This document shows, in pieces, positions 25,371-34,693 of a DNA stretch of 64,000 nucleotides. Within the stretch, counting starts at the first letter, position 1, and every line of letters begins with the position of its first letter. The notes beneath the pieces were generated by a model that was not told the origin of the DNA, did no database searches, and saw nothing but the letters and a program-made list of their open reading frames with translations. The stretch comes from Bacillus sp. FJAT-50079 (GTDB lineage: Bacteria; Bacillota; Bacilli; Bacillales; Bacillaceae_C), in contig NZ_JAGYPD010000001.1 in NCBI RefSeq assembly GCF_018343515.1, forward strand, positions 186,001 through 250,000. Reading direction: 5' to 3'. A program made the translations under genes and the position numbers.

Positions 25371-25410
25371 CATAAAGAAGATGGAGGTTAATTTCCCCAT
25401 CTTCTTTATG
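25371..25410 (-). terminator. Terminator of the MlrC copy 2 operon
   Basis: CATAAAGAAGATGG and CCATCTTCTTTATG form a perfect 14-bp stem over a 12-base loop, about 80 bases after the mlrC copy 2 stop. Confidence 0.65.
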
Positions 25411-25492
25411 CTAGAATCTTTCTATAAAAGCGTTCGTCCCACTCTTTTCAGCAAACGATTTTAGGTTTAATACATGAAGTTTTTTGTATGAT

Positions 25493-26959
25493 CTACCGAA
25501 TTGTAGTTTTAGCTTGTACTAGACTTACTTCATGATCAAAGGGGTAAAGCGGTCTAGCAATATTTTTAAACTCTAGTTTATTAAAATATTGATACGTTGC
25601 TCCTGGAGAAATAGAGAAAATACTCATTTTCGAAATTTCACTCAACTGAGCAAACAAATATCCTTGTTTCACTATAACAATATCATATTCGTGTAGATCA
25701 AGACCAGCAGCAATAAAATGTCCATTTGTAATAAATGATCCAGCCTTATCTGCGATCACCACATCCATATTTCCCATCGAAATAGTACAGACTTTCCCAA
25801 CTTTATCACTTGTACTTCCAAGGTAGCCTAATAAATCACCTTTCGCTATTAATCTTCCTTTTATAAATATGCTTTGACTATTTTCGTCATAGTTTTTCCC
25901 CACATTTACTTCTACTAATTCCCCCACTGAACTCCCAACAACCTGCTCATATGCCTTTTCATCAAATATAGAGGCGATGCAAACTTTCTTTCCATTTAAA
26001 TTTTCTTGATTAGCAAATAATTTTAACATCATTGTATTAATTCCAGGCGCTCCACCTGTTGTATTGTCACCCGTATCTGAAATAAATATCGGACTCTCAT
26101 TCGATTCAATCGCATATTTAATAGCATCATCAGGTTCTAATGCAATGGAGTTAAATGTAAATTCACCTCTCTTTGAAAATATATAGTTGCCTAACTCAAC
26201 CGCTTGTTCCAGTGCATACTCTCTATCATCATTTGATTCCGGAACAATTACAATAGTTGACGCTGTATTTTCCGTATCCGCCCAAGAAAAGCCGATAAAA
26301 AAGGAAGCAGATGCAATTCCTTCCATCAACTCTAATTCCTCTATTTTTTGAAAAATTGTCCTCAATGGATCTTCTGCGCCTATCGCCGTATCTCCTCCAA
26401 TAATGATTGGAAGCCGTAAATAAACAGGTCTAACATTTGCATTGTTAATGATTTGCTGTTGAAGCAATTTTGCTGTAATAACCTCTGTTTCAGGTTGATC
26501 AACATGAGGAACCGTACGATAAGAACGTATAATATTAACATTATCGACCAAATCAGAAGGGAGATTTCCATGGATATCAAGTGCTAAAGAAATAGGAACC
26601 TCATCACCTACTATTTGTCTAATTTCCTTAATTAATTGCCATTCTCCAGAACCTATATTTTCAACAGTCATTGACCCGTGTAAATGAAGCCAAATTCCAT
26701 CAATATCCCCTTCATTCTTTATTACTTCTAAAATTTTATTTGCGAAATATCTATATGCTTCTTCAGTGACAATTCCTGATGAAAGACCAACTGCATATAT
26801 AGACGGAATGACTTCCATCCCTGCTTCTTTAAACACTTGTGTACTAGCTAATCGATCTAGCACTTCTTCTCCTTCAATTAATACAAAGTCCGATGAATGT
26901 GTATAAAATGGGTTAAATGTGTTCGATTCATGATAAAGGCATCCAACAACGATTTTCAT
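25493..26959 (-). CDS. M81-family metallohydrolase (MlrC-like), copy 2
   Basis: 488 residues when started at the ATG at 26959, which has GAGGTGG at the right distance; a longer frame to 27046 adds 29 unrelated residues that overlap the permease gene. It is similar to copy 1 throughout: VVGCLYHESNTFNP, LALDIHGN (Asp and His), YRTVPHVDQ (His), ISDTGDNTTGGAPG. It is the last gene of an operon for a xylose-type ABC importer and an M24-fold protein. Enzyme activity is unknown; hydrolysis of an imported sugar conjugate is inferred from context. Confidence 0.85.
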   Translation of the reverse strand: MKIVVGCLYHESNTFNPFYTHSSDFVLIEGEEVLDRLASTQVFKEAGMEVIPSIYAVGLSSGIVTEEAYRYFANKILEVIKNEGDIDGIWLHLHGSMTVENIGSGEWQLIKEIRQIVGDEVPISLALDIHGNLPSDLVDNVNIIRSYRTVPHVDQPETEVITAKLLQQQIINNANVRPVYLRLPIIIGGDTAIGAEDPLRTIFQKIEELELMEGIASASFFIGFSWADTENTASTIVIVPESNDDREYALEQAVELGNYIFSKRGEFTFNSIALEPDDAIKYAIESNESPIFISDTGDNTTGGAPGINTMMLKLFANQENLNGKKVCIASIFDEKAYEQVVGSSVGELVEVNVGKNYDENSQSIFIKGRLIAKGDLLGYLGSTSDKVGKVCTISMGNMDVVIADKAGSFITNGHFIAAGLDLHEYDIVIVKQGYLFAQLSEISKMSIFSISPGATYQYFNKLEFKNIARPLYPFDHEVSLVQAKTTIR

Positions 26960-27002
26960 AGAATTACCACCTCTTTTAAAAGTAAGTAACTGCTTTCGTC
27001 TA

Positions 27003-28163
27003 TTATTTTTTCTTTCTAATAGAGATATCAAACCAAACAGCAGCAAGTAATATTACACCTTTAACTACCATTTGAAGAAACGAAGATACGTTCAACAAAC
27101 TCATACAATTATCAATCGCAGAAAGCAATAATGCCCCTATTAATGCGCCCGGAATAACACCGATTCCTCCAGAAAGACTCGTCCCACCGATAACGGCCGC
27201 TGCAATGGCATCGAGTTCTAATAACTGGCCAGCTGTCGGAGCCGCACTCCCAAGTCTTGCAGTCATGAGCACTCCAGCAATCCCATATATTAACCCCATC
27301 ACCAAAAATGCGGTAAATAAGTGTTTTGTTACTTTAACTCCTGACAATTTCGCTGCATCAGGATTTCCTCCTATAACGTATATATTCCGTCCAAATTTAG
27401 ATTTTGCCATGACCAAATTCATTATAATAACCCCAACGCCAACAATTACAACGGCCATTGGGATACCTTGGTACCCTAGAAAGATCCAAAAAGCTAGAAT
27501 TGTAAGGAAGAAGATAGGTAGTGCTTTAAGCCAAAAGCCTTGTTTAAATGAAATCCATTGCTTTAACTTCATCGCATTTCTAAATGTAAGAAATAAAGCA
27601 ATAGACGCAATTAGAAAGATAATGATAAAAGAAGCAATGATTGAAATATATCCTTCACTTAGATATATAAATTGAGAAGAGACGGGACCGACAGTGGCAG
27701 CATTGGTCCACACATAACCAATCCCTCTAAAAATAAGCATTCCAGCAAGCGTAACAATAAAAGCAGGAATATTAAACTTCGCGACCATCATCCCTTGAAA
27801 TGCTCCCATTAAGAGCCCTGCTAAAACGGCACAAATAATAGTAGGTACTAAACCTAGTTGGTATGTAACCGACAATTGCCCTGCAACGACACTCACTAGG
27901 TAAACTGCTGCACCTGCACTCAAGTCAATCTGTCTAGCAATGATTAATAACACCATGCCTGAAGAAACGATTCCCAAAATAGCTGACTGTCTTAATAAGA
28001 GAGAGACATTTCGTTGTGACAAAAATACCCCATTCGTTAAATGATTGAATACCCCCATAATAAGAGCAATCGCGATGATTATAGCTATATGTTTCCAACT
28101 CAATTTTCCAAACAGCTTAAATTCCTTTGGTTTTTCTTTATTTACGATCATTGCATTGGACAT
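27003..28163 (-). CDS. Sugar ABC transporter permease (XylH/RbsC-like)
   Basis: 386 residues with about ten hydrophobic segments and the family blocks IARQIDLSAGAAVYLVSVVAG, FNIPAFIVTLAGMLIFRG and AVIGGTSLSGGIGVIPGALIGALLLSAI. It belongs to the CUT2 group, where a single permease gene forms a homodimer. It lies 16 bases after the ATPase gene. GAGAGGAG precedes the ATG. Confidence 0.92.
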   Translation of the reverse strand: MSNAMIVNKEKPKEFKLFGKLSWKHIAIIIAIALIMGVFNHLTNGVFLSQRNVSLLLRQSAILGIVSSGMVLLIIARQIDLSAGAAVYLVSVVAGQLSVTYQLGLVPTIICAVLAGLLMGAFQGMMVAKFNIPAFIVTLAGMLIFRGIGYVWTNAATVGPVSSQFIYLSEGYISIIASFIIIFLIASIALFLTFRNAMKLKQWISFKQGFWLKALPIFFLTILAFWIFLGYQGIPMAVVIVGVGVIIMNLVMAKSKFGRNIYVIGGNPDAAKLSGVKVTKHLFTAFLVMGLIYGIAGVLMTARLGSAAPTAGQLLELDAIAAAVIGGTSLSGGIGVIPGALIGALLLSAIDNCMSLLNVSSFLQMVVKGVILLAAVWFDISIRKKK

Positions 28164-28179
28164 TATTACTTCTCCTCTC

Positions 28180-29694
28180 TTATGAGATTTTTCCTAAAGT
28201 TGCATATTCAAGAGCTACTTGACGGTCTGTTTCTTCCGGGATTAAAGTAGAAACTAATTTCCCTTGGCGCATGATCATCACACGATCCGATACCCCAAGC
28301 ACTTCTGGCAAATCGGAGGATATCATTAAAATAGCTTTCCCTTCCTTAGCCAACTGATCTAGAATATTATATATTTCGCTCTTTGCTCCTACATCAACTC
28401 CTTGAGTCGGTTCATCTAAAATCATCACCTTGGAATTGACCGCAATTAACCGCGCGAGAATACATTTTTGTTGATTACCACCACTTAAAGATTTTATCGT
28501 AGTATCCAAACTTGCCGTCTTGATATTTAAATCTTCAACAAATTTATGATTCTTAATTAATTCTATTTTGGAATCAATCATCCCGTAATTACCGAGCTTT
28601 TCAAGTGTGGACACAGAAATATTTTTACTTACTGATAGTTCAGGTATGATAGCAAGACTTTTTCTATCCTCTGGAAGATAGCCAATCCCAGATTGGATAG
28701 CATCCCAAGGACTCTCAATTTTCACTAGATTTTCTTCCATAAAAACTTTTCCTTCCGCCGCTGCATCCCAAGCTCCGATAAGTCCCATCGCCAGTTCTGT
28801 TCTGCCTGCCCCGACAAGGCCAAACAAACCTAGTATTTCTCCTTCTTTAAGAGCAAATGACACATCATCAACTAATTTACGGCCTGGTAATTTAGGATCA
28901 TACACAGTAAAATTTTGAACATTTAAGATTTCTTTACCGGATTTACGAACGATAGGCGGAAAGAACTGATCTAAGTCCCTTCCTATCATAAGAGAAACGA
29001 TTTTTTGTTCATTCATCTCTTCAACATCTTTTGTATCGATAATTCTCCCATCCCTCATCACCGTTATGCTATCGGAAATGGCAAGAACCTCTTCCAATCT
29101 ATGAGAAATATAAATAACCGCTATCCCTCTTTGTTGAAATTCTTTGATCTTTGCAAATAAAATTTCACTTTCTAAGTTTGATAAGGTTGATGTCGGCTCA
29201 TCTAAAATTAGAACTTTAACCTTATTCCAGAGGGCTCTTCCGATTACTACCATTTGCTTTTGAGCCACCCCAAGCTCCTTAACCTTTGTTATGGGAGATA
29301 CGTGTAACCCTACCTCTTTCATAATTCTTTCTGCTTCTGAATAGAGATTGAAGTAATCAATAAACCCTTTATTTTCTGGTAATTGATTCATAAATAAATT
29401 TTCAGCGATAGAAAGATCATCGACTAAGTTTAGCTCTTGCGGAACCATAATAATTCCATTTTTCTCAGCATCGGCCACTCCCTGAAAACCCATCGTTTTG
29501 CCTTCCAGTCTAATTTCTCCATCATAATTACCACTAGGATGCACGCCGGAAAGTGCCTTCATCAATGTTGACTTCCCAGCTCCATTCTCACCAACTAATG
29601 ATCTTACTTCTCCAGCCTTCACACTCAAGTTTGCATTATCGACAGCAAGCACACCTGGAAAACGAATGCTAATTGAGTCCATTTCTAAGACCAT
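28180..29694 (-). CDS. Sugar ABC transporter ATPase (XylG/RbsA-like, duplicated)
   Basis: 504 residues with two fused ATPase domains, as usual for CUT2 importers. Domain 1 has Walker A GENGAGKSTLMKAL and Walker B VLILDEPTSTLS. Domain 2 has a degenerate Walker A (GLVGAGRTELAMG), signature LSGGNQQKCILARL and VMILDEPTQGVDVGAK. It energises uptake through the permease downstream. AGGAGG immediately follows an mRNA hairpin at 29708-29745. Confidence 0.93.
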   Translation of the reverse strand: MVLEMDSISIRFPGVLAVDNANLSVKAGEVRSLVGENGAGKSTLMKALSGVHPSGNYDGEIRLEGKTMGFQGVADAEKNGIIMVPQELNLVDDLSIAENLFMNQLPENKGFIDYFNLYSEAERIMKEVGLHVSPITKVKELGVAQKQMVVIGRALWNKVKVLILDEPTSTLSNLESEILFAKIKEFQQRGIAVIYISHRLEEVLAISDSITVMRDGRIIDTKDVEEMNEQKIVSLMIGRDLDQFFPPIVRKSGKEILNVQNFTVYDPKLPGRKLVDDVSFALKEGEILGLFGLVGAGRTELAMGLIGAWDAAAEGKVFMEENLVKIESPWDAIQSGIGYLPEDRKSLAIIPELSVSKNISVSTLEKLGNYGMIDSKIELIKNHKFVEDLNIKTASLDTTIKSLSGGNQQKCILARLIAVNSKVMILDEPTQGVDVGAKSEIYNILDQLAKEGKAILMISSDLPEVLGVSDRVMIMRQGKLVSTLIPEETDRQVALEYATLGKIS

Positions 29695-29707
29695 ATTATG
29701 ACCTCCT

Positions 29708-29745
29708 AAAGGGGAGAATTGCCTTCTATTCGCAACTCTCCCTTT
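29708..29745 (-). other. mRNA hairpin between binding-protein and ATPase genes
   Basis: AAAGGGAGAGTTGC and GCAATTCTCCCCTTT (minus strand) pair with one bulge and one G-U pair. It starts 15 bases after the binding-protein stop and ends at the AGGAGG of the ATPase gene. Such stems commonly protect the upstream mRNA and keep the binding protein in excess over the membrane parts. Confidence 0.55.
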
Positions 29746-29759
29746 CCTATTCTCTAACC

Positions 29760-30824
29760 CTATTTACATCCCTCTGGCGCTTCAACATCTTTGTAGACAT
29801 CTTCAATCTTCATCCAACCTTCAGGGGCGTCATCTTTAATAAATGAGCATAAATTGTTTTGATCGACAGGCATCACATCCGCAAAAACTGTTGGAACATC
29901 GTACTTTCCATTATTGGTAGTGCTTTCAGAAGTTAACTCTTCTTTTTTCGCAAGTTGAACTGCTCCAATAATAGCTTTTCTTGCTTGATCATCTATTTTT
30001 GTCCAAATCGACATCGTTTGTGTACCTTCAGCGATCATACGGGCACTCCCTAGTTCTACATCGAGGCCTGAAATAAATGTTTGTCCTTGCATGCCCCTTC
30101 CTTTCACTGCTTGGGCAACACCCATTGCTAAACCATCACTCGAAGACAAAAATGCCTTAATATTATCATTTTGGGCTGATAATGCATTTTCCGCTGTTTT
30201 CAACGCTTCTTCAGTAGACCAGTTTTGATGCCACTGTTCTGCAACAATTTTAATATTTTGTTTATCCTTTAAAATTTCATCATAGGCTTCCGCAATCCCT
30301 TGTGCCACTGTACTTGCTGGGTCTCCTTTCAAAACAACAATATTGCTTTCACCTTCTCCAACATAGTCAAGCGCGGCCATCGTTTGAAGTTCTCCAACCT
30401 TGTAATTATCTCTAGTTACAAACAGATCTACCTCTACTTCTTTAGGCAATGCATCGTATGATACGACAGGCACACCTTCCATTTTGGCCTTTTCAACATA
30501 AGGTCCTATTTTATCTGTTACTGGTACAACGATTAGAGCATCAATTCCTTGTGAAAGGAGATTTTCAATTTGATTTCCCTGCTTTGTAACATCATCATTT
30601 GCCCATTGAACAATAATCTCTGCTCCCAATTCTTTTGCTTTTTCCTCCATAAACTTCAGTTCAAATTTCCAGCGAGGCTGAACTTCTGTCTTCATTGCCA
30701 ATCCAATTTTTATCTTTTTGTCTCCAGATTTTCCAGTGGCTGTATTTTCAGATTGGCACGCTGTTAAAAGAAGTAATACTGTACACAGCACTAAGATGAC
30801 TAACCGTTTACCAAGACCTTTCAT
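29760..30824 (-). CDS. Sugar-binding lipoprotein (XylF-like)
   Basis: 354 residues. A lipoprotein signal (VILVLCTVLLLLTACQS) with lipobox LTAC precedes a type-I periplasmic-binding fold: KIGLAMKTEVQPRWKFE, ANDDVTKQGNQIENLLSQGID, VSYDALP, FLSSSDGLAMGVAQA. It resembles XylF/ChvE-type pentose and hexose binding proteins. It would be anchored outside the cell and deliver a monosaccharide-sized ligand to the permease. Four Cys residues beyond the lipobox, two near the C-terminus, are unusual for an exported Bacillus protein. Confidence 0.9.
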   Translation of the reverse strand: MKGLGKRLVILVLCTVLLLLTACQSENTATGKSGDKKIKIGLAMKTEVQPRWKFELKFMEEKAKELGAEIIVQWANDDVTKQGNQIENLLSQGIDALIVVPVTDKIGPYVEKAKMEGVPVVSYDALPKEVEVDLFVTRDNYKVGELQTMAALDYVGEGESNIVVLKGDPASTVAQGIAEAYDEILKDKQNIKIVAEQWHQNWSTEEALKTAENALSAQNDNIKAFLSSSDGLAMGVAQAVKGRGMQGQTFISGLDVELGSARMIAEGTQTMSIWTKIDDQARKAIIGAVQLAKKEELTSESTTNNGKYDVPTVFADVMPVDQNNLCSFIKDDAPEGWMKIEDVYKDVEAPEGCK

Positions 30825-30865
30825 GATATACCCCCTAAGTTTTTAAATTACCAATATTCTGTAAA

Positions 30866-32221
30866 TTACTTCACTGCCAAAGCATAATCCGACGATAAGA
30901 ACAATGGAGTATAATAGCCTGGAATTGTTGATAATGGCAATAGATCTTCATTAATCGTTAACCCAAGCTCTTCACGCATAAAATTCCTTCTATTCTGAAT
31001 GCGCTTCCATAAATCTGGATACTTACCTGCTAATTGGTTTCTTAAGTCTTGATCCGCAATTACTACTGTGTCCTCACAATTTAACACGATCCCATCATCC
31101 ATAGGCGTAGGAATGATATCACATTGAATCGCCATTCCTGAGGCCACTTTCTCCTTGCTATTAGGCTGGAACATCGTATGAACCCATTCATCTGTACTTG
31201 ATAAATGCCCTGGGTTCAGCAAAGGACGGAGACCACCTATTTCTAATTTGTTCGATATTTTCTCATACACCTCTCCTCCAATAGAACCGGCGGATACCGC
31301 TTCATACCACGCAGCAATTCCTCTGTAATATGGAATCGCCCATTTCTTTATAAACTCCTCATTATGTTCTTCTACTAAACCAGCTCGACAGCATAATCCG
31401 CCCCAATAACCGACTGCTGTGAAAATTCCCTCACCATGTTGGATTGTTTTACCACTTGGACTACGCAGGGCGACAATATCCCTATTTCCTGACGCATACA
31501 TCACATGGGCTGATAGCGGTTCACCAGCATATCCCATATGAGACACTGCCTCCAACTCACTAATACCGGGTTTTGTTCCATGTACTATATTTCTAATTGC
31601 AGCTGACGCTCTTGCCGCTCCCCATTCTAATGCAGCGATTTGCTCCACTTCGTTATTTGCCCGCAGACCTTTAACTGGATCCATTAAAATGTGAGTAACA
31701 TCCTTTAAGCCTTCACGCCCTCCTACAACCTTGGAAAGAACATCAACCAAGACAGATGGTACATACATCCCAAAGTAATTTGATCTCTCTTCTTCCTCTA
31801 AATATTTCCATCCACAAACCCCTAAATCGTCACCCTTTGATATTCCAATATTCCTCAAAATTGCATCTAAACGAGGCGCTTCACTGCGGTCTTGTCCCAT
31901 TAAACTAAAAGATTGATATAAAATGACCTCTAATGACGGTTTAGCGACACTTACATACATAAGCCCCTCATTCCCCACAATTAGATGCTTTTTATTATTT
32001 GGACCAAGCACTAAAATTGCTTCCTCAAATCTCGGGTCAAACGCTGTTAAATAATGCAAGTTGGCAAAATGTTCGCGATCACCATACACAATTACCCATT
32101 TAGATTCGGCTTCCTTATATAACTTTTTGCATCTCTCTTCATAAACTTCTTTTGGAATCTCCGGAATATCTTGTGGAACTTCAAATTCAGGCAGTGTTAT
32201 TTGTCTCCATTCTAGGTTCAT
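30866..32221 (-). CDS. M24 (pita-bread) fold protein with altered metal site
   Basis: About 451 residues. The N-terminal half resembles the creatinase/prolidase N-domain (WVIVYGDREHFANLHYLTAFDPRFEEAILVL); the C-terminal half is a pita-bread fold. At the usual Asp metal ligands (D-x-G...Y-x-x-D) it reads AVGYWGGLCCRAG, and the first Glu ligand reads QCDIIP, while the His of NPGHLSS and the last Glu of NCEDTVVI remain. A classic di-metal aminopeptidase mechanism therefore looks unlikely; a creatinase-like, metal-free hydrolase is possible. It leads the sugar ABC/MlrC operon. The ATG at 32221 has GGGGG upstream. Confidence 0.8.
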   Translation of the reverse strand: MNLEWRQITLPEFEVPQDIPEIPKEVYEERCKKLYKEAESKWVIVYGDREHFANLHYLTAFDPRFEEAILVLGPNNKKHLIVGNEGLMYVSVAKPSLEVILYQSFSLMGQDRSEAPRLDAILRNIGISKGDDLGVCGWKYLEEEERSNYFGMYVPSVLVDVLSKVVGGREGLKDVTHILMDPVKGLRANNEVEQIAALEWGAARASAAIRNIVHGTKPGISELEAVSHMGYAGEPLSAHVMYASGNRDIVALRSPSGKTIQHGEGIFTAVGYWGGLCCRAGLVEEHNEEFIKKWAIPYYRGIAAWYEAVSAGSIGGEVYEKISNKLEIGGLRPLLNPGHLSSTDEWVHTMFQPNSKEKVASGMAIQCDIIPTPMDDGIVLNCEDTVVIADQDLRNQLAGKYPDLWKRIQNRRNFMREELGLTINEDLLPLSTIPGYYTPLFLSSDYALAVK

Positions 32222-32315
32222 CTTACATACCCCCACTTTTCAGATAATATATAACGAAGCAATACAGGACAATCAGTAATTTAGGAATGAATCACTCCCT
32301 TCAATAGAAATATCA

Positions 32316-33479
32316 TTATTGTTGAACCAACCCTATTGGGGATTCTAAAAATTCCTTTAATACTAAACAACTTGCTCCAATTATTCCTGCTGATCCTTCT
32401 GATTGGTAATGAATATTAACCTCTTGAACTACTTCACTCCATAAAAACAGCGATAGCTTCTTTTTAATAGAGCCTACCCAGTCAGAGTCTCTTTCGATCA
32501 TTGGTCCTGCTAAAACAATCACTTCCGGATTATATGTACAGGCGACATTCGATATAGTCATAGCTAAATATTCAGATGCTCGATCTAATAGATTTATAGC
32601 CCATCTTTCGTTATTATGTTTAGCAGCAAAAATTTCATTGATCGATTTGCCACTTTCCTTTTCTAATGCTGAGCTGCAAATATAAGTTTGCAAGCATCCA
32701 ATTCGTCCACAATCGCATAAAATTCCATTCGGATCGATCGTTGTATGACCAATTTCTCCAGCGATGTTATTAATACCCCTTACGACATCACCTTTGTCCA
32801 TAAATGCTCCACCAAGTCCACTCCCTACATAAATACAAGCCGCGCTCTCCATTCCCACTGCACTTCCGTATAATATTTCTCCTAAAAGAATCGCCTTAAC
32901 TTGGTTATCTACAAATACAGACATTCCTATCTTCTTCTCCAAATAGTCCCTTAGCTCAATATTGCTCCAATGAAATTGCGGGATCATCACAACTTTCCCA
33001 CTCGGCCAATCAACAATTCCAGGAATACTAACACCACACCCCATAAATCTATCTTTAAAATCGATGTATTCATTTTTCATTTTGTTTAATAAATCTGCAA
33101 TCATATCAAGAATGTCAAAAGGTGAATCGGATGCATCTATTTCCTGTTTTTGTTTAATGAGGACGCTTCCATTTAAATCAACAATTCCTACTTCTATCGA
33201 ATCTAATTCAATTGTTACTCCTAATAACAGCCCCCCTTTTGGATTTACTTCTAAAAGGATTGCTCTTCTGCCAACCCCTCCCTCTGTTTGTCCGACCTCA
33301 ACGATAAAATGCTGGTCAATCAGCTCTTTGACGATCCTGCTTGTACTAGTTGCACTCATCTCTGTCATTTTCGCCAACTCTGCCCTTGAAATAGGACCAA
33401 ATCTCTTAATTAATTTAAATAACAACAACATGTGGTGCTTTCTAACCATACTTTGATCATGTTTAGTTTCTAACATCAT
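32316..33479 (-). CDS. ROK-family transcriptional repressor, paralogue 2
   Basis: 387 residues, with the same design as the repressor at 24097: winged HTH (GPISRAELAKMTEMSATSTSRIVKELIDQHF), ROK domain with VFVDNQVKAILLGE, VGSGLGGAFMDKG and zinc motif GEIGH...CDCGRIGC. It is 80-95 bases upstream of the M24 gene in the same direction and probably regulates the M24-ABC-MlrC operon. No TTAAACTAAGTTTAA-type site was seen next to it, so its operator differs. AGGAGATAC precedes the ATG pair at 33479. Confidence 0.9.
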   Translation of the reverse strand: MMLETKHDQSMVRKHHMLLLFKLIKRFGPISRAELAKMTEMSATSTSRIVKELIDQHFIVEVGQTEGGVGRRAILLEVNPKGGLLLGVTIELDSIEVGIVDLNGSVLIKQKQEIDASDSPFDILDMIADLLNKMKNEYIDFKDRFMGCGVSIPGIVDWPSGKVVMIPQFHWSNIELRDYLEKKIGMSVFVDNQVKAILLGEILYGSAVGMESAACIYVGSGLGGAFMDKGDVVRGINNIAGEIGHTTIDPNGILCDCGRIGCLQTYICSSALEKESGKSINEIFAAKHNNERWAINLLDRASEYLAMTISNVACTYNPEVIVLAGPMIERDSDWVGSIKKKLSLFLWSEVVQEVNIHYQSEGSAGIIGASCLVLKEFLESPIGLVQQ

Positions 33480-33951
33480 ATTAGTATCTCCTGAATTTTT
33501 AGTAGTTTTTATTATGTTTCGTTTATAAAATGACGTTTTTTTGAATTAATAACTCCACCGGTGTTACTAATTAGGATTATAAACTCCCTCTTTTTAATCG
33601 TCAAGAACTTTCTAATAAATCTAATAATTTTTATTTTGCATAGGTGAAATAACTGTATTTGGGAGTATAATAACGAACTCCTTTGAACCCCGGAGAACAT
33701 TAAGCATTCCCCCCCTCTGTTCTCTTATTCCAAAATGAGTAGTGGATGAATAATCCGCTTTGACCTTTTCCCCTTATCTACTTCCTTAACGATCACTTCT
33801 ATAAACCCCACAAAAACTCCTCGATTAATTCAATCTATAAATCCATGTAAGGCAAGTAACGTTTATGATTTTTTCATAAAATAACTCTTCTGTGTCCGTA
33901 GATTAAATGGGGAATTAAAGTTTCAAACAAAATTTAGAGGAGGATGACAAT
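33480..33951. other. Intergenic region upstream of ROK paralogue 2
   Basis: About 470 AT-rich bases with no supported gene. It should contain the promoter of the repressor gene (minus) and of the dead lipoprotein gene (plus). No clear operator dyad was found. Confidence 0.4.
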
Positions 33952-34450
33952 ATGCTTTAAAATATAAGTTCAGCAATAGTAATCATGTTGACTCTCGTTT
34001 CATTGGCAGGTTGAAAACCATCGGATAAATATGCCGGTGATTGGTTTGCTGTTTCAGAGGATGGAGAAAAAGCAATGATCCACTTTTCAAAAGAAAAAAC
34101 AATGACCATCTCTGATGAGGGTGGTAACGAAGATGAACATGAGCTTAATCAAACGGGTGCAGGCTTTCATAATAATGTTGGGTATTATCAAATTAAGATC
34201 GATGGTTCAAGTTATTATTTTTGAAAATAAAAAGGATGAATCGAATGCTACTCTCGTAAAACAAACGAATGTAGCGAGCGATTTTAAAGACCTCGTTGGT
34301 GATATTATTTATACGATGAACTGAGACAGCTATCCGGATGAGTCAAAGTAAGAATTCGATGGTGGGCTGAAATAAATAGCTAATGGGGATTCAAGAATAT
34401 ACCGCATTTTAACAAAACGGAAAGAAATGTATGTAGAAACATTGAACTAG
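33952..34450 (+). pseudogene. Dead small lipoprotein gene
   Basis: A fine ribosome binding site (GAGGAGGATGACAAT) precedes an ATG, but codon 3 is TAA. Reading on, a hydrophobic signal (SSAIVIMLTLVSLAG) ends where the lipobox Cys should be, with TGA in its place. Then come KYAGDWFAVSEDGEKAMIHF and further residues, another TGA at about 34222, a frameshift, and ENKKDESNATLVKQTNVASDF in the next frame, followed by more stops. It was probably a secreted lipoprotein of about 150 residues of unknown family. Confidence 0.7.
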
Positions 34451-34586
34451 AAGTAAGGGGAATCTGCCTATCGATTCGATGATAAAATTCTCTCCGTAGT
34501 CTACGGGATATTTTTATTATTAAGTCATTATTACATTCCATCCCAGTATTTTTTCACGAAAACAATTATCTAATATCCTACCATCA

Positions 34587-34621
34587 AAAAGAAGCATCTA
34601 TTTTTTAAAGATGCTTCTTTT
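34587..34621. terminator. Terminator of the nucleoside operon
   Basis: AAAAGAAGCATC and GATGCTTCTTTT form a 12-bp stem over an 11-base loop, about 70 bases after the nupC stop. A/T runs on both sides would allow it to work in either direction. Confidence 0.75.
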
Positions 34622-34693
34622 ATGATTCAAGTTATTTATTGCGCTGTTAGCTCTCCCTTTAAGCGATCCTCTAATTATAGAAAACTTCTTCTC

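Noticed and set aside
33512-33700. 62-codon ORF upstream of the second ROK repressor
   Set aside because: Low-complexity AT-rich translation without motif or ribosome binding site; more likely the promoter region.
33952-34010. Selenocysteine or TGA recoding at the lipobox
   Set aside because: A TAA two codons after the start, a frameshift and further stops show general decay; no sel genes or hairpin suited to recoding were seen.
34115-34324. 69-codon ORF within the dead lipoprotein region
   Set aside because: Its second half is the shifted frame of the lipoprotein gene; it has no own start signals and is part of the pseudogene.
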